Positions 36,901 through 44,833 of a DNA stretch of 64,000 nucleotides are shown one piece after another (within the stretch, counting starts at the first letter, position 1; each line of letters opens with the position of its first letter). The stretch is from assembly GCF_016595435.1 (NCBI RefSeq), contig NZ_JAENIJ010000021.1, positions 20,445-84,444 of the forward strand. Direction: 5' to 3'. Both the position numbers and the translations under genes were made by a program. The stretch comes from Luteolibacter pohnpeiensis. Its GTDB lineage: Bacteria; Verrucomicrobiota; Verrucomicrobiia; Verrucomicrobiales; Akkermansiaceae. The notes beneath the pieces were generated by a model. That model saw only the letters and a list, made by a program, of their open reading frames with translations. It was not told where the DNA came from and made no database searches.

Positions 36901-37142
36901 TGTTAGGTGGTCTTTCCGGGCCGATCGAAGTGAAAGGCGAAAAGTTTGATAGTGTGATGCCGGGTCACAGTCACATCGATGACGAGGAAATAGCAGCGAT
37001 TGCGAGCTACGTCCGATATGCCTTTGGTGATCTCAAGGAAAAGCCATTTCCGCCAGCGGAGGTGAAAGCGCTCCGCCCTGAAATTGAAAAGCGCATGTTT
37101 GCTCCTTGGACGGTGAAGGAGCTCAAGGCGCTCGAGCGCTGA
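33999..37142 (+). CDS. ThuA / PVC-type membrane-bound dehydrogenase / HEAT / cytochrome c fusion
   Basis: A 1,047-residue exported protein. After the signal peptide comes a ThuA domain at about residues 28-240 (LEVLFLGDDRGHQPIERYRV, ALVALHSACGNFHPSKSWFD). Next is the PVC-type dehydrogenase beta propeller at about 275-680 (RAFVVESFGYPNDVPM, TGHLVALG, GAMWIADWYDP), then HEAT-like helices at about 690-920. Last is a cytochrome c domain with CIECH at residues 931-935 and the axial Met in DSVMPGHSHIDDEE. The fusion suggests a periplasmic carbohydrate oxidase passing electrons to a c-type haem. The substrate is unknown. Confidence 0.92.
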   Translation: MRRFTLAIFLFGLAVPVFGQAAKTPGRLEVLFLGDDRGHQPIERYRVLKQALGPRGVNLTYVEDLSKITAENLALQDALIVYANHEEDQVPEAILPWVKSGGALVALHSACGNFHPSKSWFDLVGGRFQSHEGHEFSPVNVDKNHPIMRDLPTLECWDETYVHTDLTDDRHLLQERPALNAGETEPEPWTWTRDEGKGRVFYTASGHDLRCWNLPAYQELVYRGILWSVGDARAKEFLAVEIPKLEMETPRISNRAHPEIPMMELQKPLSAEDSAKHAQVPAGTKLELFASEPMVINPIAIDWDERGRAFVVESFGYPNDVPMEVGRGKDRIKILEDTDFDGKADKMTLFADGLRHCTTTVFYDGGVIATDGPDIVFLKDKNGDGWAEVHRRLATGLNMSDTHAATSHFMYGVDNWIYATVGYSGVDLNVNGETHKFGNAVFRFRPDFSELEHLQNTSNNTWGLGFTEDGDVIGSTANNNPSWMVSIPSSAYQGTGIEQPQTPRIETSTFIYPNTFDITQVDQINRFTAGAGHQFYTDDLLAAELKPNDAFICEPTGHLVALGTIHDNGSLKTTVMRGNNLFASSDAWCAPVAARPGPDGAMWIADWYDPIIQHNVVFRFWNPARGYDQPHSPFQTGDPGPGKGNAYVTPLRDSEHGRIWRIVPMDGNARKPLALDLTKPATLMAGLKSPSQAVRLQAQRLLIERGKEDAVAPLAALIEQSAKAEGSDKPLAAMHAIWALEGLGLKPGSAAYQAVAGVLATPGTHPLLRRHALAALGADDPAVIQLLPELLARASSPRNQLFNLIACAETSPNDGVAKAVWHLANHGSSLDDTQREAIRLAMHRQGFSMLAVAVGELEDKLPESWQGKALIEVAEQIAAGPNKPALVALLDQAPLALREQFAPALAKAGTEAPEAEKLPDHLIAGRDAYMKACIECHQVTGLGMSGTFPPLKGSEWVRGNPRTILRIMLGGLSGPIEVKGEKFDSVMPGHSHIDDEEIAAIASYVRYAFGDLKEKPFPPAEVKALRPEIEKRMFAPWTVKELKALER

Positions 37143-37158
37143 TCGCTTCGGTTAGAGT

Positions 37159-38088
37159 TCAGAGTCGTGGGCGATTTCTAGCAACCGGAGTCTCTCCGGT
37201 TGCGATCGCCCGCCGATGCTCGGAGGGTCTCCAGCCGATCCATTTGGTGAAGGTGTTGGAAAAGGTGCCGATGCTTTCAAAGCCAACCGTTTTGGCGATT
37301 ACTTCGACTTTGTCGTCGGTAACGGAGAGCAGGTGACGGGCGCGTTGCAGTCGCAGGAAAGTCAGATGCTGCATCGGGCTGCGACCCAGCTCTTTGCGGG
37401 AAACGCGGCGCAGGTGTTCTTCGCTCATGCAGGCGATGGCCGCCAGTTTTGAAAGTGTCCAGGGTTGGGCGAGTTCGGCCTCGACCTGTTGCCACACCCG
37501 CCACAGACGTGAGTCGGATTGATGAGGTTGGGCGAAGCGCATCACATAATGCTGGATGAGTTCGCTCCAGTGATGCAGCGCGGATGGGGCGTTGGCTCCC
37601 ATGCATTCGCTGTGCAGGCCGTTGATCGAAGCTCGCAGGGGTTCGGCATCGAATGGACCGGTGACTGGTGAGATCGCAGAGACGATCGGCCGGGTTTCGC
37701 GCGATTCCTGATAGCGCACCCAGGCGAAGTGCCAAGGTTTCCCGGGCAGGCATTTGAGCGAGTTCATCACAAAGGGTGGCTGCAGGCAGGCCTGGCCCGC
37801 GCGGATTTTTTTCCAATTTCCATCTGCCAGAATCACTCCTTCACCGTGAAAGCAGGCGAGCATGAAGGTGCCGCTTTGATCTCGGCGAATGATCTCGAAA
37901 GGAGACCACGCCTGCATGATGCCGACGTGGGCGACGTGATGTTGACCCAAAAGTGGGCAAATCGGCGCATTGTTGAACCAACCTCGTGAATGGGCAGCGT
38001 CCGCACGAACGATGATGCTGTGGGTGTCGTCGCCGAGAATATCCACATCGGCCAGATCTGAAGGGAGTTCTGATTCACCGGTAGCCAT
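37159..38088 (-). CDS. AraC-family transcriptional regulator
   Basis: About 309 residues from the ATG at 38088; the frame runs on to 38178. An N-terminal sensor/cupin-like part (GQHHVAHVGIMQAWSPFEII) is followed by a C-terminal double helix-turn-helix: WTLSKLAAIACMSEEHLRRVSRKELG and KVEVIAKTVGFESIGTFSNTFTKWIGWRPSEHRR, the second being the conserved AraC signature. The effector is unknown. It converges on the ThuA/dehydrogenase gene with a 16-bp gap and may regulate it. Its last 11 residues are encoded by a palindromic repeat. Confidence 0.9.
   Translation of the reverse strand: MATGESELPSDLADVDILGDDTHSIIVRADAAHSRGWFNNAPICPLLGQHHVAHVGIMQAWSPFEIIRRDQSGTFMLACFHGEGVILADGNWKKIRAGQACLQPPFVMNSLKCLPGKPWHFAWVRYQESRETRPIVSAISPVTGPFDAEPLRASINGLHSECMGANAPSALHHWSELIQHYVMRFAQPHQSDSRLWRVWQQVEAELAQPWTLSKLAAIACMSEEHLRRVSRKELGRSPMQHLTFLRLQRARHLLSVTDDKVEVIAKTVGFESIGTFSNTFTKWIGWRPSEHRRAIATGETPVARNRPRL
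37169..37211. repeat. REP-like nested palindrome in the 3' end of the AraC gene
   Basis: GCAACCGGAG and CTCCGGTTGC form a 10-bp stem around a 3-base loop, enclosed by a second stem GGGCGAT/ATCGCCC. It encodes the tail ATGETPVARNR of the regulator. Such palindromes at gene ends are typical of dispersed REP elements in PVC genomes. It may also act as a terminator-like element between the convergent genes. Confidence 0.55.
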
Positions 38089-38266
38089 GCTCTGAAACGA
38101 CCCTGCATCAGGCGGCGGACCCGTGGCAAGGGAGCAATTTGGAAAGCTCTTTTGTGCTGCCCGGACAGCTGCGATCAAACATCCCTTAAAAAACGAAAAA
38201 ATCGGCCCCTTTTATATCGGACAGGTCTTGCCTTTAGTGGTGGTTCCACTTAAAGCGCTGCGCACC

Positions 38267-38884
38267 ATGACAAGCGTAGGCCCGATTACTTTCCCACTTG
38301 ATGGTTACGATGCAGTGATTTTTGATTGCGATGGCACCTTGGTTGATTCCATGCCAGCTCACTTTGAAGCTTGGTGCGAGGCGCTCGCCCTCCATGGTGC
38401 CGGTGGCGTTTTTAAAGAGGATGTTTTCATCGCGATGGGCGGTCGTCCGACCTTGGACATTGTCATTGATCTCAACAGCCAAAACGACCTGAAACTCGAT
38501 CCGGAGGCTGTTGCATTTGCAAAACGCGAATCGTTCCTGAAGCGCATGCCGGCAGTGCGATTGATCAAGGAAGTCGCCGAGTTCGCCGAATCCCTGCGCG
38601 GCAAAAAGCCGATGGGAATCGCCACCGGCGGCACCCGCATGGTGGTCGAAAAAACTCTCCAAGCGGTGGGTTGCTCAGACTGGTTTGATGAAGTGGTGAC
38701 CGCAGATGATGTGAAGGAAGGAAAGCCATCTCCTGAGATTTTCCTGCGTGCTGCGGAACTTCTCGGCGTTGAGCCATCGCGCTGCCTGGTGTTGGAGGAC
38801 GCACCGGCCGGCATTCTTGCCGCCCAACGCGCCGGCATGCAGGTGATCGCGATCCCATCGCCATTGGAGTCGTTTCCGAGCTGA
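38267..38884 (+). CDS. HAD-superfamily hydrolase, beta-phosphoglucomutase-like
   Basis: 205 residues from the ATG at 38267; an upstream frame overlaps the AraC 5' end on the other strand and is rejected. Motif I is AVIFDCDGTLVDSMPAHFEAW with both catalytic Asp. Motif II is MGIATGGTRMV (Thr/Gly form), the Lys is in VKEGKPSPEIFLRAAELL, and the acidic motif is CLVLEDAPAGILAAQRAGM. The cap and the length fit the beta-phosphoglucomutase/DOG phosphatase subgroup. The substrate is likely a small sugar phosphate. Confidence 0.9.
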   Translation: MTSVGPITFPLDGYDAVIFDCDGTLVDSMPAHFEAWCEALALHGAGGVFKEDVFIAMGGRPTLDIVIDLNSQNDLKLDPEAVAFAKRESFLKRMPAVRLIKEVAEFAESLRGKKPMGIATGGTRMVVEKTLQAVGCSDWFDEVVTADDVKEGKPSPEIFLRAAELLGVEPSRCLVLEDAPAGILAAQRAGMQVIAIPSPLESFPS

Positions 38885-38891
38885 TGTCCTG

Positions 38892-38931
38892 CCGGAAAGG
38901 AACCATTTCTGATGAAATTATTTCTTTCCGG
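38892..38931. terminator. Inverted repeat between the HAD gene and guaB
   Basis: CCGGAAAG and CTTTCCGG are exact complements 24 bases apart, with further pairing just inside (gaa/ttt). There is no T-run directly after the stem. It could be a weak terminator for the HAD gene or an operator ahead of guaB, whose start is 44 bp downstream. Confidence 0.4.
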
Positions 38932-38975
38932 GGATTCAGGCTTGCCTAGCGGGGAACTCCTCTATTGACTCCCCC

Positions 38976-40430
38976 ATGGCGGAGATTTCCCTAGGTCTTT
39001 CATTTGACGATGTGCTTCTGGTGCCGGCATACAGTGCCGTTCTTCCTGGTGAAGCAGATCTTTCCACTCAAGTTACAGCAGATATTTCTCTGCATATTCC
39101 GGTCGTGTCCGCTGCAATGGATACGGTTTCCGAGCACGATCTCGCGATCGCTCTGGCACGCGAAGGCGGCATCGGCGTGATCCACCGCGCTTGCCCGATC
39201 GATGAGCAGGCGGTCATGGTTTCCCGCGTCAAGCGTTCGGAAAACGCCGTGATCCAAAAGCCCCTCACGGTGCGCAAGGAGGATACGATCGCTCACGTTC
39301 GTGCGATCATGGCGCAGAACGGATTTTCCGGATTTCCGGTAGTTGATGAAGCCGGGCATCTCGAAGGCATGGTCACCGGGCGCGACATCCGTTACCTGGA
39401 TCGGTCGGATGCCCTTGTCAGCGATGTGATGACTCCGCGTGAGAAGCTGATCACCGCACCTGCCAATACCGAGCTCGAGGAAGCTCGCCGGGTTCTTTAC
39501 CAAAACCGCATCGAGAAGCTTCCACTGGTGGATGCAAACGGTTGCCTGGTCGGGTTGATTACCGGATCGGACATCGAAAAGCGAGTGACCTTCACCAACG
39601 CGGCCAAAGATGCAAATGGTCAGCTCCGTTGCGGTGCGGCTGTTGGAGTCGGTCCGGATTGCTTGGATCGTGCCCGTGCCTTGATCGATGCCGGTGCCGA
39701 TGCGTTGTTCATCGACGCTGCCACAGGACACACCCGCCACGTCATGAACGTGATCGAAAAATTGCGCGGCCTCTCGGAGCGCCCGGTTGTCGCCGGAAAC
39801 GTGGTCACCGAGCACGGTGCGCGTGACTTGGTCGCTGCAGGAGCGAGTGCGGTCAAAGTGGGTGTCGGTCCTGGATCGATTTGCACGACCCGCGTGATTG
39901 CCGGAGTCGGCATGCCACAGTTTACCGCGATTCAGAATGTGGCCGGCTATTGCCGCGAGCACGGAGTCAAAGTCATCGCAGACGGCGGCATTCGTTATTC
40001 CGGTGATATCGTCAAGGCGATCGCCGCCGGTGCGGACATGGTCATGCTTGGCTCATTGCTCGCCGGAACCCGCGAAAGCCCGGGGCAAACCGTTCAGTCG
40101 ATGGGCCGCCGTTTCAAAACCTACCGTGGCATGGGCTCGCTCGGGGCGATGCAGAAAGGCGCAAGCGACCGCTACAGTCAGAACAGTTCCGGCAAATTGG
40201 TGGCGGAAGGCGTTGAAGGCCGGGTGCCATACAAAGGTCCGCTCACCGATGTGATTTTCCAACTGATGGGCGGCCTGAAATCCGGCATGGGCTACGTCGG
40301 CGCTTCGAGTCTTCAGGAACTTCGCGACCGCGCGACCTTTACCCAGATCACCGCTGGCGGTCTGCGCGAAAGCCACGTTCACGACATCGTGATGACTGAA
40401 GAACCAACCAACTATCAGCCAGTCAGCTGA
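38976..40430 (+). CDS. guaB: IMP dehydrogenase
   Basis: Oxidises IMP to XMP with NAD+, the rate-limiting step to GMP. The 484 residues have the standard layout: [17 protein letters not shown] at the start, two CBS domains at about 95-205 inserted in the TIM barrel, catalytic Cys loop [19 protein letters not shown] and a flap with [16 protein letters not shown]. It is 34 bp before guaA on the same strand, so guaBA form one transcript, as in many bacteria. Confidence 0.97.
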   Translation: MAEISLGLSFDDVLLVPAYSAVLPGEADLSTQVTADISLHIPVVSAAMDTVSEHDLAIALAREGGIGVIHRACPIDEQAVMVSRVKRSENAVIQKPLTVRKEDTIAHVRAIMAQNGFSGFPVVDEAGHLEGMVTGRDIRYLDRSDALVSDVMTPREKLITAPANTELEEARRVLYQNRIEKLPLVDANGCLVGLITGSDIEKRVTFTNAAKDANGQLRCGAAVGVGPDCLDRARALIDAGADALFIDAATGHTRHVMNVIEKLRGLSERPVVAGNVVTEHGARDLVAAGASAVKVGVGPGSICTTRVIAGVGMPQFTAIQNVAGYCREHGVKVIADGGIRYSGDIVKAIAAGADMVMLGSLLAGTRESPGQTVQSMGRRFKTYRGMGSLGAMQKGASDRYSQNSSGKLVAEGVEGRVPYKGPLTDVIFQLMGGLKSGMGYVGASSLQELRDRATFTQITAGGLRESHVHDIVMTEEPTNYQPVS

Positions 40431-40464
40431 GTTTCATTTCCCAAGACTCTTTTCCCACCACTCC

Positions 40465-41988
40465 ATGCAGGACCAACAACACGTCGCCGTTCTTGATTTC
40501 GGCTCCCAGTACACGCAGCTCATTGTCCGCCGCGTGCGCGAACTCGGATTTTTCGCAAAACTTTACGCCATTGAGGAATTTCCGGACATCGGTCAACCCG
40601 GAGCCATCATCTTGTCCGGTGGTCCCAAAAGCACCAGCGAGCCAGACGCGCCGGATCTCGATTTCGATGCGTTGATGGGATTCAATGTCCCGGTTCTTGG
40701 CGTCTGCTACGGCATGCAATTGCTGAACATCAAGTTCGGCGGCAGCGTCGAAGCCAGTGACCGTCGTGAATACGGCCCTGCGAACCTGGTGCTCGATGAA
40801 GCGTGCCCGCTTTACGAAGGCATTTCAAAATCGTCTCAGGTTTGGATGAGCCATTCGGACACGGTGAAAGTGATCCCGGCGGAAACCAAGGTGATCGCCC
40901 GCAACCAGCACGGCACCCCGGTTTCGTTGCAATGGAAAGAAGGGGTCTTCGGCATCCAATTCCACCCGGAAGTGACTCACAGTCATGAAGGATTGCGCAT
41001 TCTGCAGAACTTCCTCCTCCAAGCGAAGGAGCTTCAGCGTTTCCGGATCGACGACTTCAAGCGCGAGATCATCGCCGACATCAAGGAGAAGGTTGGCACC
41101 AAACAAGTGGTCTGCGGTGTTTCCGGCGGTGTGGATAGTACGGTGCTCGCCGTACTTCTCAAGGAAGCCGGAGCAAATGTGCGCGCGATCTTTGTCGATC
41201 ATGGCCTGATGCGTAAAAACGAAGGCGATGAAGTTCGGGCGAACTTCGAGCGCATGGGCGTGCCGATCGAGACGGTCGATTGCTCGGAGCGTTTCCTCAC
41301 TGCCTTGAGTGGTGTGGATGATCCGGAGAAAAAGCGCGTGATCATTGGCAACCTGTTCATCGATGTGTTTTGGGACGCCGTGGGCGATGCTGAATTGCTC
41401 GCGCAAGGCACGCTTTATCCGGACGTGATTGAAAGCGCGTCGAATGCGAAATCGAAGGCATCGAAGATCAAAACCCACCACAACCGGGTCGATCGAATCC
41501 TCGAACTCCAAGCTGAAGGCAAGGTGCTGGAGCCATTGGCGGAACTTTTCAAAGACGAAGTTCGTGAGCTCGGCACGGCGCTCGGCATCCCGCACGACAT
41601 CCTGCAACGCCATCCATTCCCAGGTCCGGGTCTTGCCGTTCGCTGCCCAGGCGAGGTGACTGAGCAAAAGCTTAAAATCATCCGCGACTGCGATTACATC
41701 TTCATCAACCAACTCAAGGAACAAGGTTGGTATGATAAAGTCTGGCAATCCTACGCCTGTTTGGTGCCGGTGAAAACCGTGGGTGTCAAAGGTGATGAAC
41801 GCAGTTATGAGTGGGCGATTTCCCTGCGCGCGGTGATTTCCGAAGACGCGATGACTGCCGATTGGGTGGAGCTGCCGTATTCGTTGTTGCGTGAAGCCAG
41901 CAACCGGATCTTGAACGACGTATCCGGCATCAACCGCGTGCTTTACGATATTTCGACCAAGCCGCCAGCCAGCATCGAGTGGGAATAA
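40465..41988 (+). CDS. guaA: GMP synthase (glutamine-hydrolysing)
   Basis: Converts XMP to GMP with glutamine and ATP. The 507 residues comprise a class-I amidotransferase domain (VLDFGSQYTQLIVRRVRELG, nucleophile Cys in GVCYGMQLL, His-Glu in GIQFHPEVTHS) and the ATP-pyrophosphatase domain with the P-loop VCGVSGGVDSTVLAVLL. The C-terminal dimerisation domain ends YDISTKPPASIEWE, the typical terminus. It follows guaB, and the deacetylase gene starts 21 bp after it. Confidence 0.97.
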   Translation: MQDQQHVAVLDFGSQYTQLIVRRVRELGFFAKLYAIEEFPDIGQPGAIILSGGPKSTSEPDAPDLDFDALMGFNVPVLGVCYGMQLLNIKFGGSVEASDRREYGPANLVLDEACPLYEGISKSSQVWMSHSDTVKVIPAETKVIARNQHGTPVSLQWKEGVFGIQFHPEVTHSHEGLRILQNFLLQAKELQRFRIDDFKREIIADIKEKVGTKQVVCGVSGGVDSTVLAVLLKEAGANVRAIFVDHGLMRKNEGDEVRANFERMGVPIETVDCSERFLTALSGVDDPEKKRVIIGNLFIDVFWDAVGDAELLAQGTLYPDVIESASNAKSKASKIKTHHNRVDRILELQAEGKVLEPLAELFKDEVRELGTALGIPHDILQRHPFPGPGLAVRCPGEVTEQKLKIIRDCDYIFINQLKEQGWYDKVWQSYACLVPVKTVGVKGDERSYEWAISLRAVISEDAMTADWVELPYSLLREASNRILNDVSGINRVLYDISTKPPASIEWE

Positions 41989-42008
41989 TTTCCTGAATTT
42001 CCAATCCA

Positions 42009-43262
42009 ATGGAAGCAGACGACAACAGGGCGGTTTCCGCGTTGTTTCGTGTCTTCGGCACGTCTGATCAAGCGCCGAAAGCGGACCGGGTGGAACCCAC
42101 CCGGCACCGCGGGATGCATCGTGGGGAGTTGATTTTCCTCGCCACGCTCGTGCCGATCACTCTGTTGGTTGCCGTTGGAAATGAGCTGGTTCGTTGGCTT
42201 GGATGGGGTGTCGGGCTGCTGTTGACGATACCCGCCAGTTTCATCGCTCTGAATCTTCTAGCGGTCATTTCGGCGGGGAAAAATTCCACGCGAAAGTGGC
42301 AGCGGGTTTTGTTGCTTTTCGTGATCTGGGGTTACGCCCGTTATCAGGTAGGCGGAGTGGTAAGCCTGCTTGCCTGGATCTGGTTTTTGCTTGCGGCATT
42401 GAACGGACTCGCCGCTGGGTTGCTGTTGCTAGGCAAATCGGTTCGGCTCGGTTTGCAGCAGCCAAACCTTTCTGCTTCCAAGCCCTTTCACGGCACTGGA
42501 CTGATGATTTGGCGCGGAAGTCTGTTGCTGATCGCGCATTTGGGAATCATCGTAGCGGGATTCTGGATCGGCTGGCGATGGGTCATGGTGGCAGGTGCCA
42601 TTCTCGATCTCGGATGCCTGGGAGTGGTGCTGAATCCATCAAGCCAATGGCTTGGCCAGGTCATTCGTCGGCGTTCACGTGAGGGGATTTTGATCACCAT
42701 TGATGATGGCCCAGATCCGAAGGATACCCCGCGCATTCTGGATCTACTGGATACATATCAAGCGAAGGCAATCTTTTTCATGATTGGCGAAAAAGTCAGA
42801 CGCCATCCCGAGCTTGCGAGAGAGGTGCTTCGACGCGGACATGAAATCGGCAACCATACGATGACCCATCCGCAGGCGACTTTTTGGTGTGCTGGGCCGT
42901 GGCGAACGCGACGTGAGATAGTGGCATGTCAAAAGTTGATCGAAGAAACCACCGGGTTTACCCCAAAATGGTTCCGTGCTCCGGTTGGGCATCGGAACTG
43001 GTTCACGCATCCGGTTGCCGCAGCGCTCGGATTGCAGGTCATGGGGTGGACACGCCGCGGATTTGATGCGATCGGAAATGATGCGAGTAAGGTCTTGGAG
43101 CGCATCATCCCGGATCTGACAGATCGCGATATTGTTCTTGTTCACGAAGCGACCCCGATTGCCGAGGAAGTGATGGAAGGGCTGCTCCGAGCCTTGGCCA
43201 ACCAACATCACGGCTTGTCCGACCCGGAATCGGGTCCAAGCGAGAAGGTGTGTGACTCGTAA
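42009..43262 (+). CDS. Polysaccharide deacetylase-family (NodB) protein with membrane-bound N-terminus
   Basis: 417 residues. The N-terminal 190 residues hold several membrane helices (LIFLATLVPITLLVAVGNEL, LLLTIPASFIALNLLAVISA, IAHLGIIVAGFWIGWRWVMV). From about residue 225 a NodB homology domain begins: ILITIDDGPDPKDTPRILDL (catalytic Asp motif), GHEIGNHTMTHP (metal His pair), and WFRAPVGHRN. The metal-binding residues are complete, so an N-deacetylase of peptidoglycan or another polysaccharide is expected. It may be read through from guaBA (21-bp gap). Confidence 0.9.
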   Translation: MEADDNRAVSALFRVFGTSDQAPKADRVEPTRHRGMHRGELIFLATLVPITLLVAVGNELVRWLGWGVGLLLTIPASFIALNLLAVISAGKNSTRKWQRVLLLFVIWGYARYQVGGVVSLLAWIWFLLAALNGLAAGLLLLGKSVRLGLQQPNLSASKPFHGTGLMIWRGSLLLIAHLGIIVAGFWIGWRWVMVAGAILDLGCLGVVLNPSSQWLGQVIRRRSREGILITIDDGPDPKDTPRILDLLDTYQAKAIFFMIGEKVRRHPELAREVLRRGHEIGNHTMTHPQATFWCAGPWRTRREIVACQKLIEETTGFTPKWFRAPVGHRNWFTHPVAAALGLQVMGWTRRGFDAIGNDASKVLERIIPDLTDRDIVLVHEATPIAEEVMEGLLRALANQHHGLSDPESGPSEKVCDS

Positions 43263-43537
43263 AAGTGATTACAAAGTCCTGCCTTTTGTGGAGATGACAA
43301 ACGGCTCGGTGGCGCTATCTTAGAGAGTGCAAACAGTGTGTGGCCGGTTCATGAAAACCCGGTTGCACCATTGATTCCAAAAAAGTTTATCCAATTTTCC
43401 AACCCGATCCGGATGGTGTCCAGGGAGATCCTGGGACAGGTTGTTATCTTATCCTCATGAAACAGAGGACGGGTTGGAACTCTTTCCGCCGGGTGGTCTG
43501 TCCTAAATTGACGCGTTATGGTCTGCAGTCAAAAAGC

Positions 43538-44152
43538 TCATGAAGTCGTATTGGTGTAGCCATCCCACACGTGCATGAGAAGTCGTGCCGAATCCATGAG
43601 CTGATCGGCTGAAATGCCATCCCGGCCTTGGATGGCAATCCCTTTCACAAATGTATCGAAGAGGTGAATGAGTCCGGTTTGATCGGTGTCATTTCTCAAT
43701 TCACCCGAAGCGATCGCCCGAGAGATGCAGTCCTTGAGAGCGGTGCGCACAGAGGCCCTGGCCTGTTTGACCATGGTGGCCACGTTGGCGTTTTCCTGTG
43801 GAAGATTGGTCCCGGCCAACACAGCCATACACCCGCTTGGATGCTCTGTGCTGGTCTGCATGCTGATGGTTTGCACCAGCATTTCATACATCGCAGCTCG
43901 TGCTGGAATATCTTTGCGCGTCAGTTCTTTGGCAATGTTGCCGCAGCTCTCCATGTATAGCGCGAGGGCTTCGGAAAATAGCTGCTCCTTCGAGCCGAAC
44001 GCGGCGTAAAAGCTGGCATTTGAAAGGCCACCCAGCTCCGAGCGCAATTCGGAGAGGGATGTTGTCTCGTAGCCGAATTGCCAAAAAAGGGCCATTGACT
44101 TCCGCACCGCCTCTTCGCGGTTGAACTCTCGTGGTCTTCCAGTCCGTGCCAT
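43538..44152 (-). CDS. TetR-family transcriptional regulator
   Basis: 204 residues from the ATG at 44152 (open to GTG 44188). The N-terminal HTH is classic: RPREFNREEAVRKSMALFWQFGYETTSLSELRSELGGLSNASFYAAFGSKEQLFSEAL. The C-terminal ligand-binding domain resembles that of regulators for thiol/electrophile stress (HPSGCMAVLAGTNLPQENAN, with a Cys). It is divergent from the AhpD-like gene across 114 bp, the arrangement of a repressor with its target, and a perfect palindrome lies in the gap. Confidence 0.92.
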   Translation of the reverse strand: MARTGRPREFNREEAVRKSMALFWQFGYETTSLSELRSELGGLSNASFYAAFGSKEQLFSEALALYMESCGNIAKELTRKDIPARAAMYEMLVQTISMQTSTEHPSGCMAVLAGTNLPQENANVATMVKQARASVRTALKDCISRAIASGELRNDTDQTGLIHLFDTFVKGIAIQGRDGISADQLMDSARLLMHVWDGYTNTTS

Positions 44153-44230
44153 TTTCTCAATCAATGTCGAAGCAAAGTTTTCGCACACCTTCGTCTTGAC
44201 TCAATCGTAAATCAGCCCACTTTGAATTCC

Positions 44231-44244
44231 GGCTCGAACGAGCC
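44231..44244. promoter_or_regulatory. Candidate TetR operator
   Basis: GGCTCGAACGAGCC is a perfect 14-bp palindrome in the 114-bp gap between the TetR gene and the AhpD-like gene, 22 bp before the AhpD-like start. Position and symmetry fit a TetR dimer site. No -35/-10 pair was assigned with confidence. Confidence 0.45.
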
Positions 44245-44266
44245 ATAAATAAAGAAAGAATACAAA

Positions 44267-44611
44267 ATGGCTAATTGGAAAGAAATACTCGGAGGTGAAG
44301 GTCAAATGGTGGGCACTCTTTGGAAAGAGCATCCAGACCTAGGTGCCGCCTTCTCACAGCTGCAGAAGGCGAACTTCAAAGAGAAAGTTCTATCGGTAAA
44401 ACAGAAGGAGCACATTGCGGTGGCATTGGCGATCGCCGCTCGTTGTGATGGTTGCATTGCCCATCATATCAACGCTGCGATCAAAGCTGGCTGCACCCGC
44501 GAGGAGCTTGTCGAGGTTGCAGGTGTAGCTATTTTGATGGGGGGCGGCCCATCCAACTACTACGCCTCGAAAGCGCTCCAGGCCTTTGATGAATTCACTG
44601 CGGAAGCATAA
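44267..44611 (+). CDS. Carboxymuconolactone decarboxylase/AhpD-like protein
   Basis: 114 residues of the CMD family. The CxxC-His motif is complete in AIAARCDGCIAHHINAAIKAG, followed by CTREELVEVAGVAILMGGGPSNYYA. Redox-active CxxC members act as alkylhydroperoxidase-like or thiol-disulphide enzymes. Being divergent from a TetR regulator suggests inducible protection against an oxidant or electrophile. The physiological substrate is unknown. Confidence 0.92.
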   Translation: MANWKEILGGEGQMVGTLWKEHPDLGAAFSQLQKANFKEKVLSVKQKEHIAVALAIAARCDGCIAHHINAAIKAGCTREELVEVAGVAILMGGGPSNYYASKALQAFDEFTAEA

Positions 44612-44638
44612 CAGCTTTCCAGATACATCACCGTTTTA

Positions 44639-44671
44639 CCCACTTGATCGACCCGGGGAAGATCAAGTGGG
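44639..44671. terminator. Inverted repeat downstream of the AhpD-like gene
   Basis: CCCACTTGATC and GATCAAGTGGG form a perfect 11-bp stem with an 11-base loop, 28 bp after the AhpD-like stop codon. A clear T-run is missing (only CAATTT follows), so termination is likely but could be inefficient. The rest of the gap to 44,834 holds no gene I can support. Confidence 0.55.
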
Positions 44672-44833
44672 CAATTTCCGCAGTTCATGGTGTACTCGCA
44701 CTCAAGTATTGAACGAATTTGCATCGGGAGGCTGGGAAATTGCCAAGTTGCTCATCCGGTTGCTGGCTTTAAGTTGCGCAATCCATAAGCAAGCAAAACC
44801 ATGAGTGGTGAGTTTTTAATAATAACGCTTTTT

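Noticed and set aside
40825..42009. Long minus-strand open frame opposite guaA
   Set aside because: Shadow of guaA, whose motifs are complete on the plus strand.
43263..43537. 275-bp gap between the deacetylase and TetR genes as a small-RNA or gene locus
   Set aside because: Only a weak GTGCAA/TTGCAC inverted pair and no promoter, terminator or codon bias were seen.
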